A stretch of DNA of 64,000 nucleotides from Streptomyces sp. Ru62 (GCF_002920615.1 NZ_PQSU01000039.1:19210-83209); one strand, 5' to 3'. Numbered from the stretch's first letter, positions 42,010 through 53,257 are shown. The notes: generated from the letters alone by a model not told the origin. Program-made: numbers and translations.

Positions 42010-42020
42010 CGAAAGTTTCG
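42010..42020. promoter_or_regulatory. CGAAA-N-TTTCG operator upstream of the GH43 gene
   Basis: CGAAAGTTTCG lies 21-31 bp upstream of the GH43 start codon. The palindrome matches the cis element described for xylan-utilisation genes in Streptomyces, bound by a ROK/LacI-type regulator. No such regulator is encoded in the window. Confidence 0.7.
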
Positions 42021-42203
42021 TTCTGAGCGCCGAATCTTAATGGCGGGAGAGGTGTTCACGGGAGTGTTCGTGCCGCCCGGCTGGTCGAATCACCGGCGCG
42101 GGAGTGGGATGGAAGGAAGCGAGGACCTCGCGGCGGGCCTGCCCGCGGGTGTCACGGGTGTCACCCCGTGCGGTGCCCGTCCGCAACGGTGGAGTCATGA
42201 GTC

Positions 42204-42734
42204 ATGTCCGGTTACGACGCCTCCACGGCCACGCGAGTGGTGGTCGGCGTGAGCGGCTCCCTGAACAGCGTCACGGCCCTGCGGCGGGCCACCGCCCTGG
42301 CCCGCCGTATCGGAGCCCAGCTCTGGCCCGTGCTGGCCTGGGAACCACCGGGCGGTGACTCCGCCGCCCGGCGCTCCCCCGCCGCCGGACTGCTGGTCGA
42401 GGAGTGGCAGCGACTGGCCAAGCAGCGGCTGGCCTCGGTGCTGGAGGAGATCTTCGACGCGGAGGGTCCCGGTGTGCCGATGCAGCCCGTCGTCGTACGC
42501 GGCGCCCCCGGCCCGGCGCTGGTGGCCACCGCGAACCGGGAGGACGACGTCCTGGTCGTGGGCACCGGGCGGCGCGGACTGCAACGGGCCTTCTCCGGCC
42601 GGGTCTCCCGGCACTGCCTGGCCCACGCGGTCTGCCCGGTCCTGGCGGTGCCCCCGTCCCCACTGGAGTCGGAGCTGTTGTCCGTCCACCGCCGCAACAC
42701 GTGGCATCTGCGCATCGACACCCGGGGGTTGTGA
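42204..42734 (+). CDS. Universal stress protein family protein
   Basis: This 176-residue single-domain USP begins RVVVGVSGSLNSVTALRRATALARR and ends with the ATP-binding motif VGTGRRGLQRAFSGRVSRHCLAHAVCPVLAVP (G-x-G-x2-G-x8-(S/G)). It is presumably an ATP-binding dimer acting in stress adaptation; specific role unknown. The last 25 residues, after the domain, are variable. The gene is isolated. Confidence 0.88.
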   Translation: MSGYDASTATRVVVGVSGSLNSVTALRRATALARRIGAQLWPVLAWEPPGGDSAARRSPAAGLLVEEWQRLAKQRLASVLEEIFDAEGPGVPMQPVVVRGAPGPALVATANREDDVLVVGTGRRGLQRAFSGRVSRHCLAHAVCPVLAVPPSPLESELLSVHRRNTWHLRIDTRGL

Positions 42735-42875
42735 AGGGGGACCCGGTCACGCACCGCGCGTCACGCGAAGGCGTCACGCCGGGCCCGCTGCCGTCGCGTC
42801 AAGGACCGGCCGCCGGCCGTCAGAGCACCGTCAAGGGCAGACCCGGGGCACCGCCGACGGACTACCGTTTCCCTC

Positions 42876-43433
42876 ATGGAGCACGGCAACGACACCCGCC
42901 CCCAGCCGACCGGCGCGTACCCGTCCGGCACCGGGAGCGTGGTGCACGACCACGGCTGGACCGAGGACGCACGCACCTCGGCCCGCTGTGCCGGCGCGCT
43001 GTTCGGCCTGCTGCTGTGCGTCGACTGGGCGGCCGGCTCGCTGACCTGGTGGCGCGGTGCCCTGTGGCTCCTGCTGGCCCTGCTCCTGCTCCTCGTGCTG
43101 TTCCCGGTGCGCGTGTCCGCCGGCCGGGGCTGGCTGGCCACCCGTCGCCTGTGCCGCACCCGCCGCGTCCGCACCGATCTGCTGACCGCGGTACGCCCCC
43201 TCGACGGCGTCACCCGGCGCCTGGTGCTGCGCGACACCCTCGGCAACCGGATCGAGATCGACCCGGAGGTCCTGATCCGCAATCCGGAACTGTGGTACTG
43301 GCTGGACGAGGGCGCCCGCGGCTCGGAGGCCGCCGGAACCCTGCTGAGCGGCACGACGGCGCTGCACCACCTGGCCCGCCGCGTGGACCGCGAGACGGCC
43401 CTCGGCGTGTTCCGGGCGTCGGGCCTGGAGTGA
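42876..43433 (+). CDS. Small membrane protein of unknown function
   Basis: This 185-residue protein has an N-terminal polar region, a hairpin of two helices (CAGALFGLLLCVDWAAGSLTWW and LWLLLALLLLLVLFPVRV) and a soluble C-terminal domain (RRLVLRDTLGNRIEIDPEVLIRNPELWYWLDEGARGSEAA). TACCGT lies 7 nt before the ATG with no Shine-Dalgarno, so the message may be leaderless. The final 18 codons (RVDRETALGVFRASGLE and stop) are the first unit of a 63-bp tandem repeat that continues beyond the stop codon. Confidence 0.75.
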   Translation: MEHGNDTRPQPTGAYPSGTGSVVHDHGWTEDARTSARCAGALFGLLLCVDWAAGSLTWWRGALWLLLALLLLLVLFPVRVSAGRGWLATRRLCRTRRVRTDLLTAVRPLDGVTRRLVLRDTLGNRIEIDPEVLIRNPELWYWLDEGARGSEAAGTLLSGTTALHHLARRVDRETALGVFRASGLE

Positions 43434-43640
43434 CCTTCGATGCCCGCGTCAACCGAGACGGCCCTCGGTCTGTTCGGGCTTCGGGCGTGGATGCCCCTCG
43501 GTGGCCGCGTGGACCGCGAGACGGCCCTCAGCCGGTTCGGGGCATCGGGCCTGGATGACGCTCGCCGGCCACGCGAACCGCGAGACCGCCCTCGGTGCCT
43601 TCCGGGCGTCGGACCTGGAGTGACGCTCGGTGGCCGCCGC
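43374..43640 (+). repeat. 63-bp tandem repeat growing from the 3' end of the gene at 42876
   Basis: Four copies are marked by GAGAC(G/C)GCCCTC at 43392, 43455, 43518 and 43582 (periods 63, 63, 64), with a partial fifth. Units 2-4 lie after the stop codon and re-encode variants of R-x-x-R-E-T-A-L...GL. The 63-bp period preserves frame, while the copies are diverged by about a quarter of positions. Confidence 0.8.
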
Positions 43641-43873
43641 CCGGCCGACTCCCCCTACGACTCCCCCGTGCTCATCCGCTCCGCCCCGCCCCGGCCGACC
43701 CGCCCCGGCCTCCCCTTCTTGGTGCGGCCCGGCCCCGCGCGGGCCATTCTTAACGCAAGCTTGACGCCGCCCGAGGCGTGATCCATGGGCCCAGGCGTCA
43801 CTCTCTGCTTACGCTGGTGCCGCCGTCCGCGTGATGGCCGCAAAGAGCTGAGCCGCACACCAGGAGCACGCCG
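43434..43873. other. Gene-free interval: repeat array then permease promoter
   Basis: After the tandem repeats this 440-base interval contains a cytosine-rich stretch and an AT-richer island with CAAGCTTG (43759-43766), then the Shine-Dalgarno AGGAG of the permease gene. I see no riboswitch-like conservation. Confidence 0.5.
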
Positions 43874-45832
43874 ATGGTCACGACCGAGCGCCCTCCCAGT
43901 ACCAACCGCCTGCGGGCGTGGATGCTGGAGGGCCTGTCCGACATGGGCAAGGGCGGTGGCCACACCGGACCCCACGCCGCGCCGGAGCCCCCGCACCAGG
44001 GACAGCGCTGGTGGCGGGTGATGTGCCTGACCGGTGTCGACTACTTCTCCACCCTCGGCTACCAGCCCGGCATCGCCGCCCTGGCCGCCGGTCTGCTCTC
44101 GCCGGTCGCGACCATCGTGCTCGTCATCGTGACGCTGGCCGGAGCGCTGCCGGTCTACCGCCGGGTCGCGGAGGAGAGCCCGCGCGGCGAGGGCTCGATC
44201 GCGATGCTGGAGCGGCTGCTGTCGTTCTGGCAGGGCAAGCTGTTCGTGCTCACGCTGCTGGGCTTCGCGGCGACGGACTTCCTCATCACCATCACGCTGT
44301 CCGCCGCCGACGCCTCCACCCACCTGGTGGAGAACCCGCATCTGACGGAGGCCCTGCAGGGCAAGCAGATGCTGATCACCCTCCTGCTGGTGGCTCTGCT
44401 CGGCGCGGTCTTCCTCAAGGGCTTCCTGGAGGCGATCGGAGTCGCGGTCGCCCTGGTGGGCGTGTACCTCGGGCTCAACGTAGTCGTCGTCATCAGCGGC
44501 CTGTGGCACGTCATCACCGCCGGGCACGTGATCACCGACTGGAGCACCGCGCTGACCGCGCAGCACGGGAACGTCATCCTGATGATCGGCGTGGCACTGA
44601 TCGTCTTCCCGAAGCTCGCCCTCGGCCTGTCCGGCTTCGAGACCGGTGTCGCCGTCATGCCGCATGTGAGGGGCGACGCCGACGACACCGAAGAGCGGCC
44701 CGCGGGCCGGATCCGGGACACCAAGAAGCTGCTGACCACCGCCGCGCTGATCATGAGCTGCTTCCTGATCGCCACCAGCTTCATCACCACGCTGCTGATC
44801 CCGGAGAAGGAGTTCAAGACGGGCGGCCAGGCCAACGGCCGCGCGCTCGCCTACCTGGCGCACGAGTACCTCGGCAACGCCTTCGGCACGGTGTACGACG
44901 TGTCGACGATCGCCATCCTGTGGTTCGCGGGCGCCTCCGCCATGGCCGGCCTGCTCAACCTGATGCCGCGCTATCTGCCCCGCTACGGCATGGCTCCGCA
45001 CTGGGCGCGGGCGGTGCGGCCGATGGTCATCGTCTTCACCCTCGTCGCCTTCCTGGTGACCTGGATCTTCGACGCCAACGTCGACAAGCAGGGCGGCGCC
45101 TACGCCACCGGCGTGCTGGTGCTGATCAGCTCGGCCGCGATCGCCGTTACCATCGCCGCGCGCAAGGCGGGACAGCACGGCTGGACCCTGACGTTCGCGG
45201 TGATCTCGGTGGTGTTCCTCTACACGACCGTCGTGAACGTCATCGAGCGCCCTGACGGTGTGAAGATCGGTGCCTGCTTCATCGCGGGCATCGTGCTGGT
45301 CTCCCTGCTGTCCCGGCTCGCCCGGGCCTTCGAGCTGCGCGTCACCAGCGTGTCGCTCGACCCCATGGCGGAACGGTTCATACGGGACATGGCCAGCCGC
45401 AAGATGCGGTTCATCGCCAATGAGCCGGACCGCCGGGACAAGGCCGAGTACCGCGACAAGATCGAGCAGATCCGCGCCGACAACGACATGCCCGAGCAGG
45501 AGGACTTCGTCTTCGTCGAGGTCACGGTCACCGACCCGTCCGAGTTCGAGGCGGGCCTCACCGTCCGCGGCGAGGTGCTGCACGGCCGCTACCGGGTGCT
45601 GACGCTGGAGTCCGCCTCGATCCCGAACGCCCTCGCGGCACTGCTGCTGCACGTCCGAGACGTCACCGGCTGCACCCCGCACATCTACTTCGAGTGGACC
45701 GAGGGCAGTCCGTTCGCCAACTTCCTCCGCTTCTTCCTCTTCGGCCAGGGCGAGGTCGCCCCGGTCACCCGCGAGGTACTGCGCGAGGCGGAACCGGACC
45801 GGGAACGCCGCCCGCGGGTGCACACGGGCTGA
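43874..45832 (+). CDS. APC superfamily amino-acid/polyamine permease
   Basis: This 652-residue transporter has a polar N-terminus of about 50 residues, then GVDYFSTLGYQPGIAALAAGLLSPV and around twelve helices, followed by a C-terminal cytosolic domain of about 170 residues (VSLDPMAERFIRDMASRKMRF onward). The long hydrophilic tail and GYQPGI opening match the large APC permeases common in Streptomyces, of unproven substrate. AGGAG precedes the ATG. It is transcribed alone. Confidence 0.85.
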   Translation: MVTTERPPSTNRLRAWMLEGLSDMGKGGGHTGPHAAPEPPHQGQRWWRVMCLTGVDYFSTLGYQPGIAALAAGLLSPVATIVLVIVTLAGALPVYRRVAEESPRGEGSIAMLERLLSFWQGKLFVLTLLGFAATDFLITITLSAADASTHLVENPHLTEALQGKQMLITLLLVALLGAVFLKGFLEAIGVAVALVGVYLGLNVVVVISGLWHVITAGHVITDWSTALTAQHGNVILMIGVALIVFPKLALGLSGFETGVAVMPHVRGDADDTEERPAGRIRDTKKLLTTAALIMSCFLIATSFITTLLIPEKEFKTGGQANGRALAYLAHEYLGNAFGTVYDVSTIAILWFAGASAMAGLLNLMPRYLPRYGMAPHWARAVRPMVIVFTLVAFLVTWIFDANVDKQGGAYATGVLVLISSAAIAVTIAARKAGQHGWTLTFAVISVVFLYTTVVNVIERPDGVKIGACFIAGIVLVSLLSRLARAFELRVTSVSLDPMAERFIRDMASRKMRFIANEPDRRDKAEYRDKIEQIRADNDMPEQEDFVFVEVTVTDPSEFEAGLTVRGEVLHGRYRVLTLESASIPNALAALLLHVRDVTGCTPHIYFEWTEGSPFANFLRFFLFGQGEVAPVTREVLREAEPDRERRPRVHTG

Positions 45833-45946
45833 GCCGGGCCGCGCGGGCGGAAACCGGGACCGGGGCACGACAGGACGCGATCGCGGCACCCCCGACGGCC
45901 GACCCGCGCCCACGGTTCCCGGGGGCCTGGCCCTATCGTGACCGGC

Positions 45947-46342
45947 ATGCAGTCCTACACGATCGGTCAGGCCGCGCGGCTGCTCGGCGTCAGCCCGGAC
46001 ACCGCCCGCCGCTGGGCCGACGCCGGCCGGGTGGCCACGCACCGCGACGAGTCCGGGCGGCGGCTCATCGACGGCAGAGACCTCGCCGCGTTCTCGGTCG
46101 AACTGGCCAAGGCGGGCGCCGCCGAGGAGGACGCCTCGTACACCTCGGCCCGCAACGCCTTCCCCGGCATCGTCACCGCGATCAAGCTCGGCGATGTCGC
46201 CGCCCAGGTGGAGATCCAGGCGGGCCCGCACCGGCTCGTGTCGCTGCTGACCCGGGAGGCGGTGGAGGAACTCGGCCTGGAGGTCGGCATGGAGGCCACC
46301 GCGCGCGTGAAGTCCACGAACGTGCACATCGACCGGACCTGA
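45947..46342 (+). CDS. HTH (MerR-type)-TOBE molybdate-responsive protein
   Basis: The product is 131 residues from the ATG at 45947. Residues 1-60 are a MerR-like helix-turn-helix (YTIGQAARLLGVSPDTARRW, then GRRLIDGRDLAAF); residues 65-131 are one TOBE/Mop domain (NAFPGIVTAIKLGDVAAQVEI... VKSTNVHI) that binds molybdate or tungstate. It is the actinobacterial counterpart of ModE and probably regulates the following mod operon. TATCGT lies 7 nt before the ATG and there is no Shine-Dalgarno, so translation is probably leaderless. A GTG at 45938 is an alternative start. Confidence 0.88.
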   Translation: MQSYTIGQAARLLGVSPDTARRWADAGRVATHRDESGRRLIDGRDLAAFSVELAKAGAAEEDASYTSARNAFPGIVTAIKLGDVAAQVEIQAGPHRLVSLLTREAVEELGLEVGMEATARVKSTNVHIDRT

Positions 46343-46512
46343 CCGGGTCCGTACGACCGTCACCCCGCGGGCCGACTCGCTCCGTACGAACGCACATGCA
46401 AGCTGGAAGTCGGCAACTGCCAGCTCATGCGATGCAACAGAAGACCTCCGCCTGGCAGATGCGGCAGTATCATCGCCGCACGGCCGGCACTCGGCCGTGC
46501 CCGGGCGCGACA

Positions 46513-46551
46513 GTCGTTCGAACAGAACCGAGTCGTTCGAACACAATCGAG
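46513..46551 (+). promoter_or_regulatory. 19-bp tandem direct repeat in the modA leader
   Basis: GTCGTTCGAACAGAACCGA (46513-46531) and GTCGTTCGAACACAATCGA (46532-46550) agree at 17 of 19 positions and abut exactly. Each contains the palindrome TTCGAA. The second copy ends where the modA Shine-Dalgarno GAGGAG begins (46549-46554). A binding site for the HTH-TOBE protein, or a translational control site, is inferred. Confidence 0.65.
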
Positions 46552-46564
46552 GAGTAGATCCGTG

Positions 46565-47404
46565 ATGACCCGTTCCGTGCGCCGGACCCGGCGGATGCTG
46601 CAGCTGGCCGGTGCGGGAGCCGCCGCCGTGATCGCCCTCAGCGCCTGCTCCTCCTCGTCGGACTCGACCGACTCGTCGAAATCGACCGACTCGTCCCACT
46701 TCTCCGGCACATCGACGTCCCCGAAGCTCTCCGGCACGGTCACGGTGTTCGCGGCGGCCTCGCTGAAGGAGAGCTTCACGGCCCTGGGCAAGGAGTTCGA
46801 GAAGCAGCATCAGGGCGCGAAGGTCAGCTTCAACTTCGGCGGCAGCGACACCCTCGCGGCGAACATCACCAGCGGTGCCCCGGCGGACGTGTTCGCCGCG
46901 GCCAGCCCCAGGACGATGGCCGTCGTGACCGACGCGAAGGACACGGCCGGCACCCCGGTCACCTTCGTCCGCAACCAGCTGGAGATCGCCACCGTACCGG
47001 GCAACCCGCACAAGGTGTCCTCCCTGAAGGACCTCACGAAGGCCGGTCTGAAAGTCGTCCTGTGCGACAGGACCGTGCCGTGCGGCGCCGCCACCCAGAA
47101 GGCCCTGGACGCGAGCAGGCTGAAGCTCACGCCGGTCTCCTACGAGCAGGACGTCAAGGGCGCCCTGACCAAGGTGGAACTGAAGGAGGCCGACGCGGCG
47201 GTGGTGTACAAGACCGATGTGCGGGCCGCCGGTGACAAGGTGGAGGGCGTGGAGTTCCCCGAATCGGCCGGTGCCGTCAACGACTACCCGATCGCGCTGC
47301 TGAAGAACGCGCCGAACGCCGAGGCCGCCAAGGCGTTCATCGCCCTCGTACGCTCCGCCGAGGGCCAGAAGGTGCTGAGCGAGGCCGGGTTCCTCAAGCC
47401 ATGA
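46565..47404 (+). CDS. modA: Molybdate ABC transporter substrate-binding lipoprotein
   Basis: The product is 279 residues from the ATG at 46565; a GTG three bases earlier is equally possible relative to GAGGAG. A lipoprotein signal (MLQLAGAGAAAVIALSAC) precedes a Ser/Asp/Thr-rich linker and the ModA core: VFAAASLKESFTALGKEF, FNFGGSDTLAANITSGAPADVFAAA and DAAVVYKTDV. It binds molybdate or tungstate outside the membrane and hands it to ModB. The stop overlaps modB (ATGA). Confidence 0.94.
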   Translation: MTRSVRRTRRMLQLAGAGAAAVIALSACSSSSDSTDSSKSTDSSHFSGTSTSPKLSGTVTVFAAASLKESFTALGKEFEKQHQGAKVSFNFGGSDTLAANITSGAPADVFAAASPRTMAVVTDAKDTAGTPVTFVRNQLEIATVPGNPHKVSSLKDLTKAGLKVVLCDRTVPCGAATQKALDASRLKLTPVSYEQDVKGALTKVELKEADAAVVYKTDVRAAGDKVEGVEFPESAGAVNDYPIALLKNAPNAEAAKAFIALVRSAEGQKVLSEAGFLKP

Positions 47405-48261
47405 CCTCGCTCGACAAGCCCGGTGCCGCGACCGGCCCCCGCACGGGCCGGCCGCGGCGCCGCCGCGCCGGCGCGGGGGGCCGACGCGGGGTGCCGTTGC
47501 CGCTGCTGCTGCCGGGCGTGCTGGCCCTGGCGTTCCTGCTGCTGCCGCTGCTCGCGCTGCTCGTCCGCGCGCCGTGGCGCGGCCTGCCGGACCAGCTGGC
47601 CGGCGCGCAGGTGTGGCAGGCGCTCCAGCTGTCCCTGGTGAGCGCCACCGCGGCGACCGCCGTCAGTCTGGTCCTCGGTGTGCCGCTGGCCTGGCTGCTG
47701 GCCCGTACGGAGTTCCCCGGCCGGGGTCTCGTACGTGCCCTCGTGACCCTTCCGCTGGTGCTGCCGCCGGTGGTCGGGGGTGTGGCCCTCCTGCTCGCCC
47801 TGGGCCGCAACGGCGTCATCGGCCGGTGGCTCGACACCTGGTTCGGCATCACCCTGCCGTTCACCACCACCGGGGTCGTGATCGCGGAGGCGTTCGTCGC
47901 GATGCCGTTCCTGGTGATCAGCGTGGAGGGCACGCTGCGCGCCGCCGACCCGCGCTACGAGGAGGCGGCGGCCACGCTCGGCGCCTCCCGCTTCACCGCG
48001 TTCCGCCGGGTGACGCTGCCCCTGATCGCGCCCGGCATCGCGGCCGGCGCGGTACTGGCGTGGGCTCGCGCGCTCGGCGAGTTCGGCGCGACGATCACCT
48101 TCGCCGGCAACTTCCCCGGCCGCACCCAGACCATGCCCCTCGCGGTCTACCTGGCCCTGCAGAACGACCCCGAGGCCGCCATCTCCCTCAGCCTGGTCCT
48201 GCTGACCGTGTCGATCGCGGTACTGGCGGGCCTCAGGGACCGCTGGATGACACCCTCATGA
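47401..48261 (+). CDS. modB: Molybdate ABC transporter permease
   Basis: This 286-residue membrane protein starts in the ATGA overlap with modA. Six helices are predicted; the EAA loop for ATPase contact is EEAAATLGASRFTAFRRVTLPLIAPGI near residue 190, and ALGEFGATITFAGNFPGRTQTMPLAVY is diagnostic of ModB. It forms the channel for molybdate uptake. The end overlaps modC by ATGA. Confidence 0.94.
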   Translation: MTSLDKPGAATGPRTGRPRRRRAGAGGRRGVPLPLLLPGVLALAFLLLPLLALLVRAPWRGLPDQLAGAQVWQALQLSLVSATAATAVSLVLGVPLAWLLARTEFPGRGLVRALVTLPLVLPPVVGGVALLLALGRNGVIGRWLDTWFGITLPFTTTGVVIAEAFVAMPFLVISVEGTLRAADPRYEEAAATLGASRFTAFRRVTLPLIAPGIAAGAVLAWARALGEFGATITFAGNFPGRTQTMPLAVYLALQNDPEAAISLSLVLLTVSIAVLAGLRDRWMTPS

Positions 48262-49481
48262 CGACACCCCACCCCAGGACCCCCGACACCACCGACCCCG
48301 CACGGAGCGCGGCCGCAGCCGCCGGCGGCGCTTCCGACCCGCAGGGGCCACCCGCACCGGACCACGAGACCCGCACGGGTGGTGAGGGTGTGAACCGGAA
48401 GCCGGCCGAAGGCCGGCCGGCCACCACACACCCCCACCAGCCCCCCGGCCTCGACGCCCACCTCGTGGTCGACCGTGGCGCCTTCCGCCTGGACGTGACC
48501 ATCAAAGCAACTCCAGGCGACGTCCTCGCCCTGCTGGGCCCCAACGGCGCCGGCAAGACCACCGCACTGCGCGCCCTCGCCGGCCTCACCCCCCTCACCG
48601 ACGGTCACCTCCACCTGGACGGCACCCCCCTGGCCCACACACCCCCGGAGTCCCGCCCGGTCGGCGTCGTCTTCCAGGACTACCTGCTCTTCCCCCATCT
48701 GTCCGCCCTGGACAACGTCGCGTTCGGCCCCCGCTGCCGGGGCGTGCGCAAGGCGGAGGCCCGCGCCCTGGCGGCGACCTGGCTGGAGCGGATGGGCCTG
48801 TCGGCCCACGCGGGCGCCAAACCGCGCAACCTGTCCGGTGGCCAGGCCCAGCGCGTGGCCCTCGCCCGCGCCCTGGCCACCCGCCCCCGGCTGCTGCTCC
48901 TGGACGAGCCGCTGGCGGCCCTGGACGCCCGTACCCGCCTGGAGGTCCGCGCCCGGCTCCGCCGCCATCTGGCCGAGTTCGAGGCGGTGTCCGTGCTGGT
49001 CACCCACGACCCGCTGGACGCCATGGTGCTCGCGGACCGGCTGGTGGTCGTCGAGCACGGCCGGGTCGTCCAGGAGGGCACCCCCGCCCACATCGCCCGC
49101 CATCCGCGCACGGACTACATCGCCCGGCTCGTCGGCCTCAACCTCTACCGCGGACAGGCCGCGGGGCACACCGTACGGCTCGACACGGGGCCCGCGATCA
49201 CGACCACGGAGGAGCTGTCGGGCCCGGTCTTCGTGGCCTTCCCGCCCTCCGCCGTGACCCTGTTCCGGGACCGGCCCTCCGGTGCCAGCGCCCGCAACCT
49301 GTGGCGTTGCCAGGTCGCCGGCCTGGAGACGCACGGCGACCAGATCCGCGCCGACCTCACCGGCGAGCTGCCGCTCGCGGCGGACCTGACGACGGTCGCC
49401 GCCGCCGAGCTGGACCTGCACCCGGGTGCACCGGTCTGGGCGACGGTCAAAGCGACGCAGACCCATGCATACCCGGCCTGA
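48258..49481 (+). CDS. modC: Molybdate ABC transporter ATP-binding protein
   Basis: This 407-residue ATPase starts in the ATGA overlap with modB. It carries an unusual N-terminal extension of about 70 Pro/Thr-rich residues before the domain. Walker A is GPNGAGKTT, the signature LSGGQAQRVALARAL, Walker B LLLLDEPLAALD and the switch histidine follows in VLVTHDPLDAM. The C-terminal 100 residues form a TOBE-like (Mop) domain (GASARNLWRCQVAGLETHGDQIRADL). It powers ModAB uptake. Confidence 0.93.
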   Translation: MTTPHPRTPDTTDPARSAAAAAGGASDPQGPPAPDHETRTGGEGVNRKPAEGRPATTHPHQPPGLDAHLVVDRGAFRLDVTIKATPGDVLALLGPNGAGKTTALRALAGLTPLTDGHLHLDGTPLAHTPPESRPVGVVFQDYLLFPHLSALDNVAFGPRCRGVRKAEARALAATWLERMGLSAHAGAKPRNLSGGQAQRVALARALATRPRLLLLDEPLAALDARTRLEVRARLRRHLAEFEAVSVLVTHDPLDAMVLADRLVVVEHGRVVQEGTPAHIARHPRTDYIARLVGLNLYRGQAAGHTVRLDTGPAITTTEELSGPVFVAFPPSAVTLFRDRPSGASARNLWRCQVAGLETHGDQIRADLTGELPLAADLTTVAAAELDLHPGAPVWATVKATQTHAYPA

Positions 49482-49509
49482 GCGGACCGGCGCTCTACGG
49501 TGGGTGCCC

Positions 49510-49929
49510 ATGACCCTGAGCATCCGCAACCAGCTGCCCGGCACCGTCACCGAGGTGCACCCGGGCGAAGTCATGGCGACTGTCAAAGTCCGGCTCACGG
49601 GCGGCCAGGACCTCACCGCGGCCGTCACCGTGGAAGCCGTCGAGCAACTGGGCCTCGCCCCGGGCTCCCCGGTGACCGCCCTGGTCAAGGCGACGGAGGT
49701 CTCCCTGGCCGCCAACCGGGTCGAGGGTCTGTCGATCCGCAACCAGCTACGCGGCACGGTCATCCGTCTCTCGCTCGGCGAGGCCATGGCCACGGTCCGG
49801 GTCGCCGTGGAAGGCGGCGAACTCACCGCCGCGATCACCAAGGACGCGGCCGGGGACCTCGGCCTGTTCGTGGGCTCCGACGTCGTCGCCCTGATCAAGG
49901 CTACCGAGGTCGCGCTGGCGACGGCGTAG
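49510..49929 (+). CDS. Di-Mop molbindin
   Basis: The product is 139 residues from the ATG at 49510, made of two Mop/TOBE domains in tandem (residues 1-68 and 72-139), each starting LSIRNQLxGTV and ending ALxKATEVxLA. Di-Mop proteins store or buffer molybdate in the cytoplasm. It follows modC by 28 bases and is probably the last gene of the mod operon, closed by the hairpin at 49938. Confidence 0.92.
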   Translation: MTLSIRNQLPGTVTEVHPGEVMATVKVRLTGGQDLTAAVTVEAVEQLGLAPGSPVTALVKATEVSLAANRVEGLSIRNQLRGTVIRLSLGEAMATVRVAVEGGELTAAITKDAAGDLGLFVGSDVVALIKATEVALATA

Positions 49930-49937
49930 GAAAGCCC

Positions 49938-49970
49938 GAAGGCCCCGCCCGGAACCCGGGTGGGGCCTTC
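49938..49970. terminator. Bidirectional terminator between molbindin gene and gcvP
   Basis: GAAGGCCCCGCCCGG pairs with CCGGGTGGGGCCTTC over 15 positions with one mismatch and a 3-base loop. It lies 8 bases after the molbindin stop and 14 bases after the gcvP stop on the opposite strand, so it serves both convergent genes. Confidence 0.8.
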
Positions 49971-49983
49971 GTCAGCGGTTCGC

Positions 49984-52869
<2,886 letters not shown>

Positions 52870-52933
52870 TGCGGAGGCCTCCTGGTCTGACGCGACCTGC
52901 GAGGGGCACCACGGCGCGGGTACCCCGACGGCC

Positions 52934-53130
52934 TCCCCCTCTGTCATCTCGACCTGAGAGCTTCACCGGACGCCCGTGGGCACCGGCTTTCCCCGTCGGT
53001 GAGGGTGGAAGCCGTCGACATCCGCCCTGCTTTCCAGAGTGACCTCGTCCGTGCGGTACGTGAGCCTGAGAGATTCCGGGGAGGATTTGCTCCTTCGGCG
53101 CCTCCGAGGTGGTCGGAGGACTCTCCCGCA
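52934..53130 (-). ncRNA. Tandem glycine riboswitch upstream of gcvP
   Basis: On the minus strand, aptamer 1 runs from about 53130 (GGGAGAGTCC) through GGCGCCGAAGGAGCAA to ATCTCTCAGGC near 53062. Aptamer 2 runs from ACTCTGGAAAGCAGG near 53040 to GAAGCTCTCAGG near 52953, followed by ATGACAGAGGGGGAGG. These are the conserved cores of the two glycine aptamers joined by a short linker. Glycine binding is known to switch on gcv genes. The gcvP Shine-Dalgarno is in a palindrome, suggesting control of translation. Confidence 0.9.
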
Positions 53131-53257
53131 CGGGGTCAGCAGCCTTTGTCAGCCTACCAGCGAGGTCAACGCCGGGGCCTTCGAGTGGCCGCCTCCTTGA
53201 ATGTGCTCTTTTGTAGTGCTTACGGATGAGTTGCGACCACGTGGAGGGAGAGGGACC

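Noticed and set aside
43640..43873. c-di-AMP (ydaO) riboswitch before the permease gene
   Set aside because: The conserved core sequences are not present in the leader.
43655..47011. 1118-codon minus-strand frame opposite the permease and modA
   Set aside because: Composition (Arg, Gln, Asp, His, Gly) is that of an antisense shadow; both plus-strand genes have clear domains.
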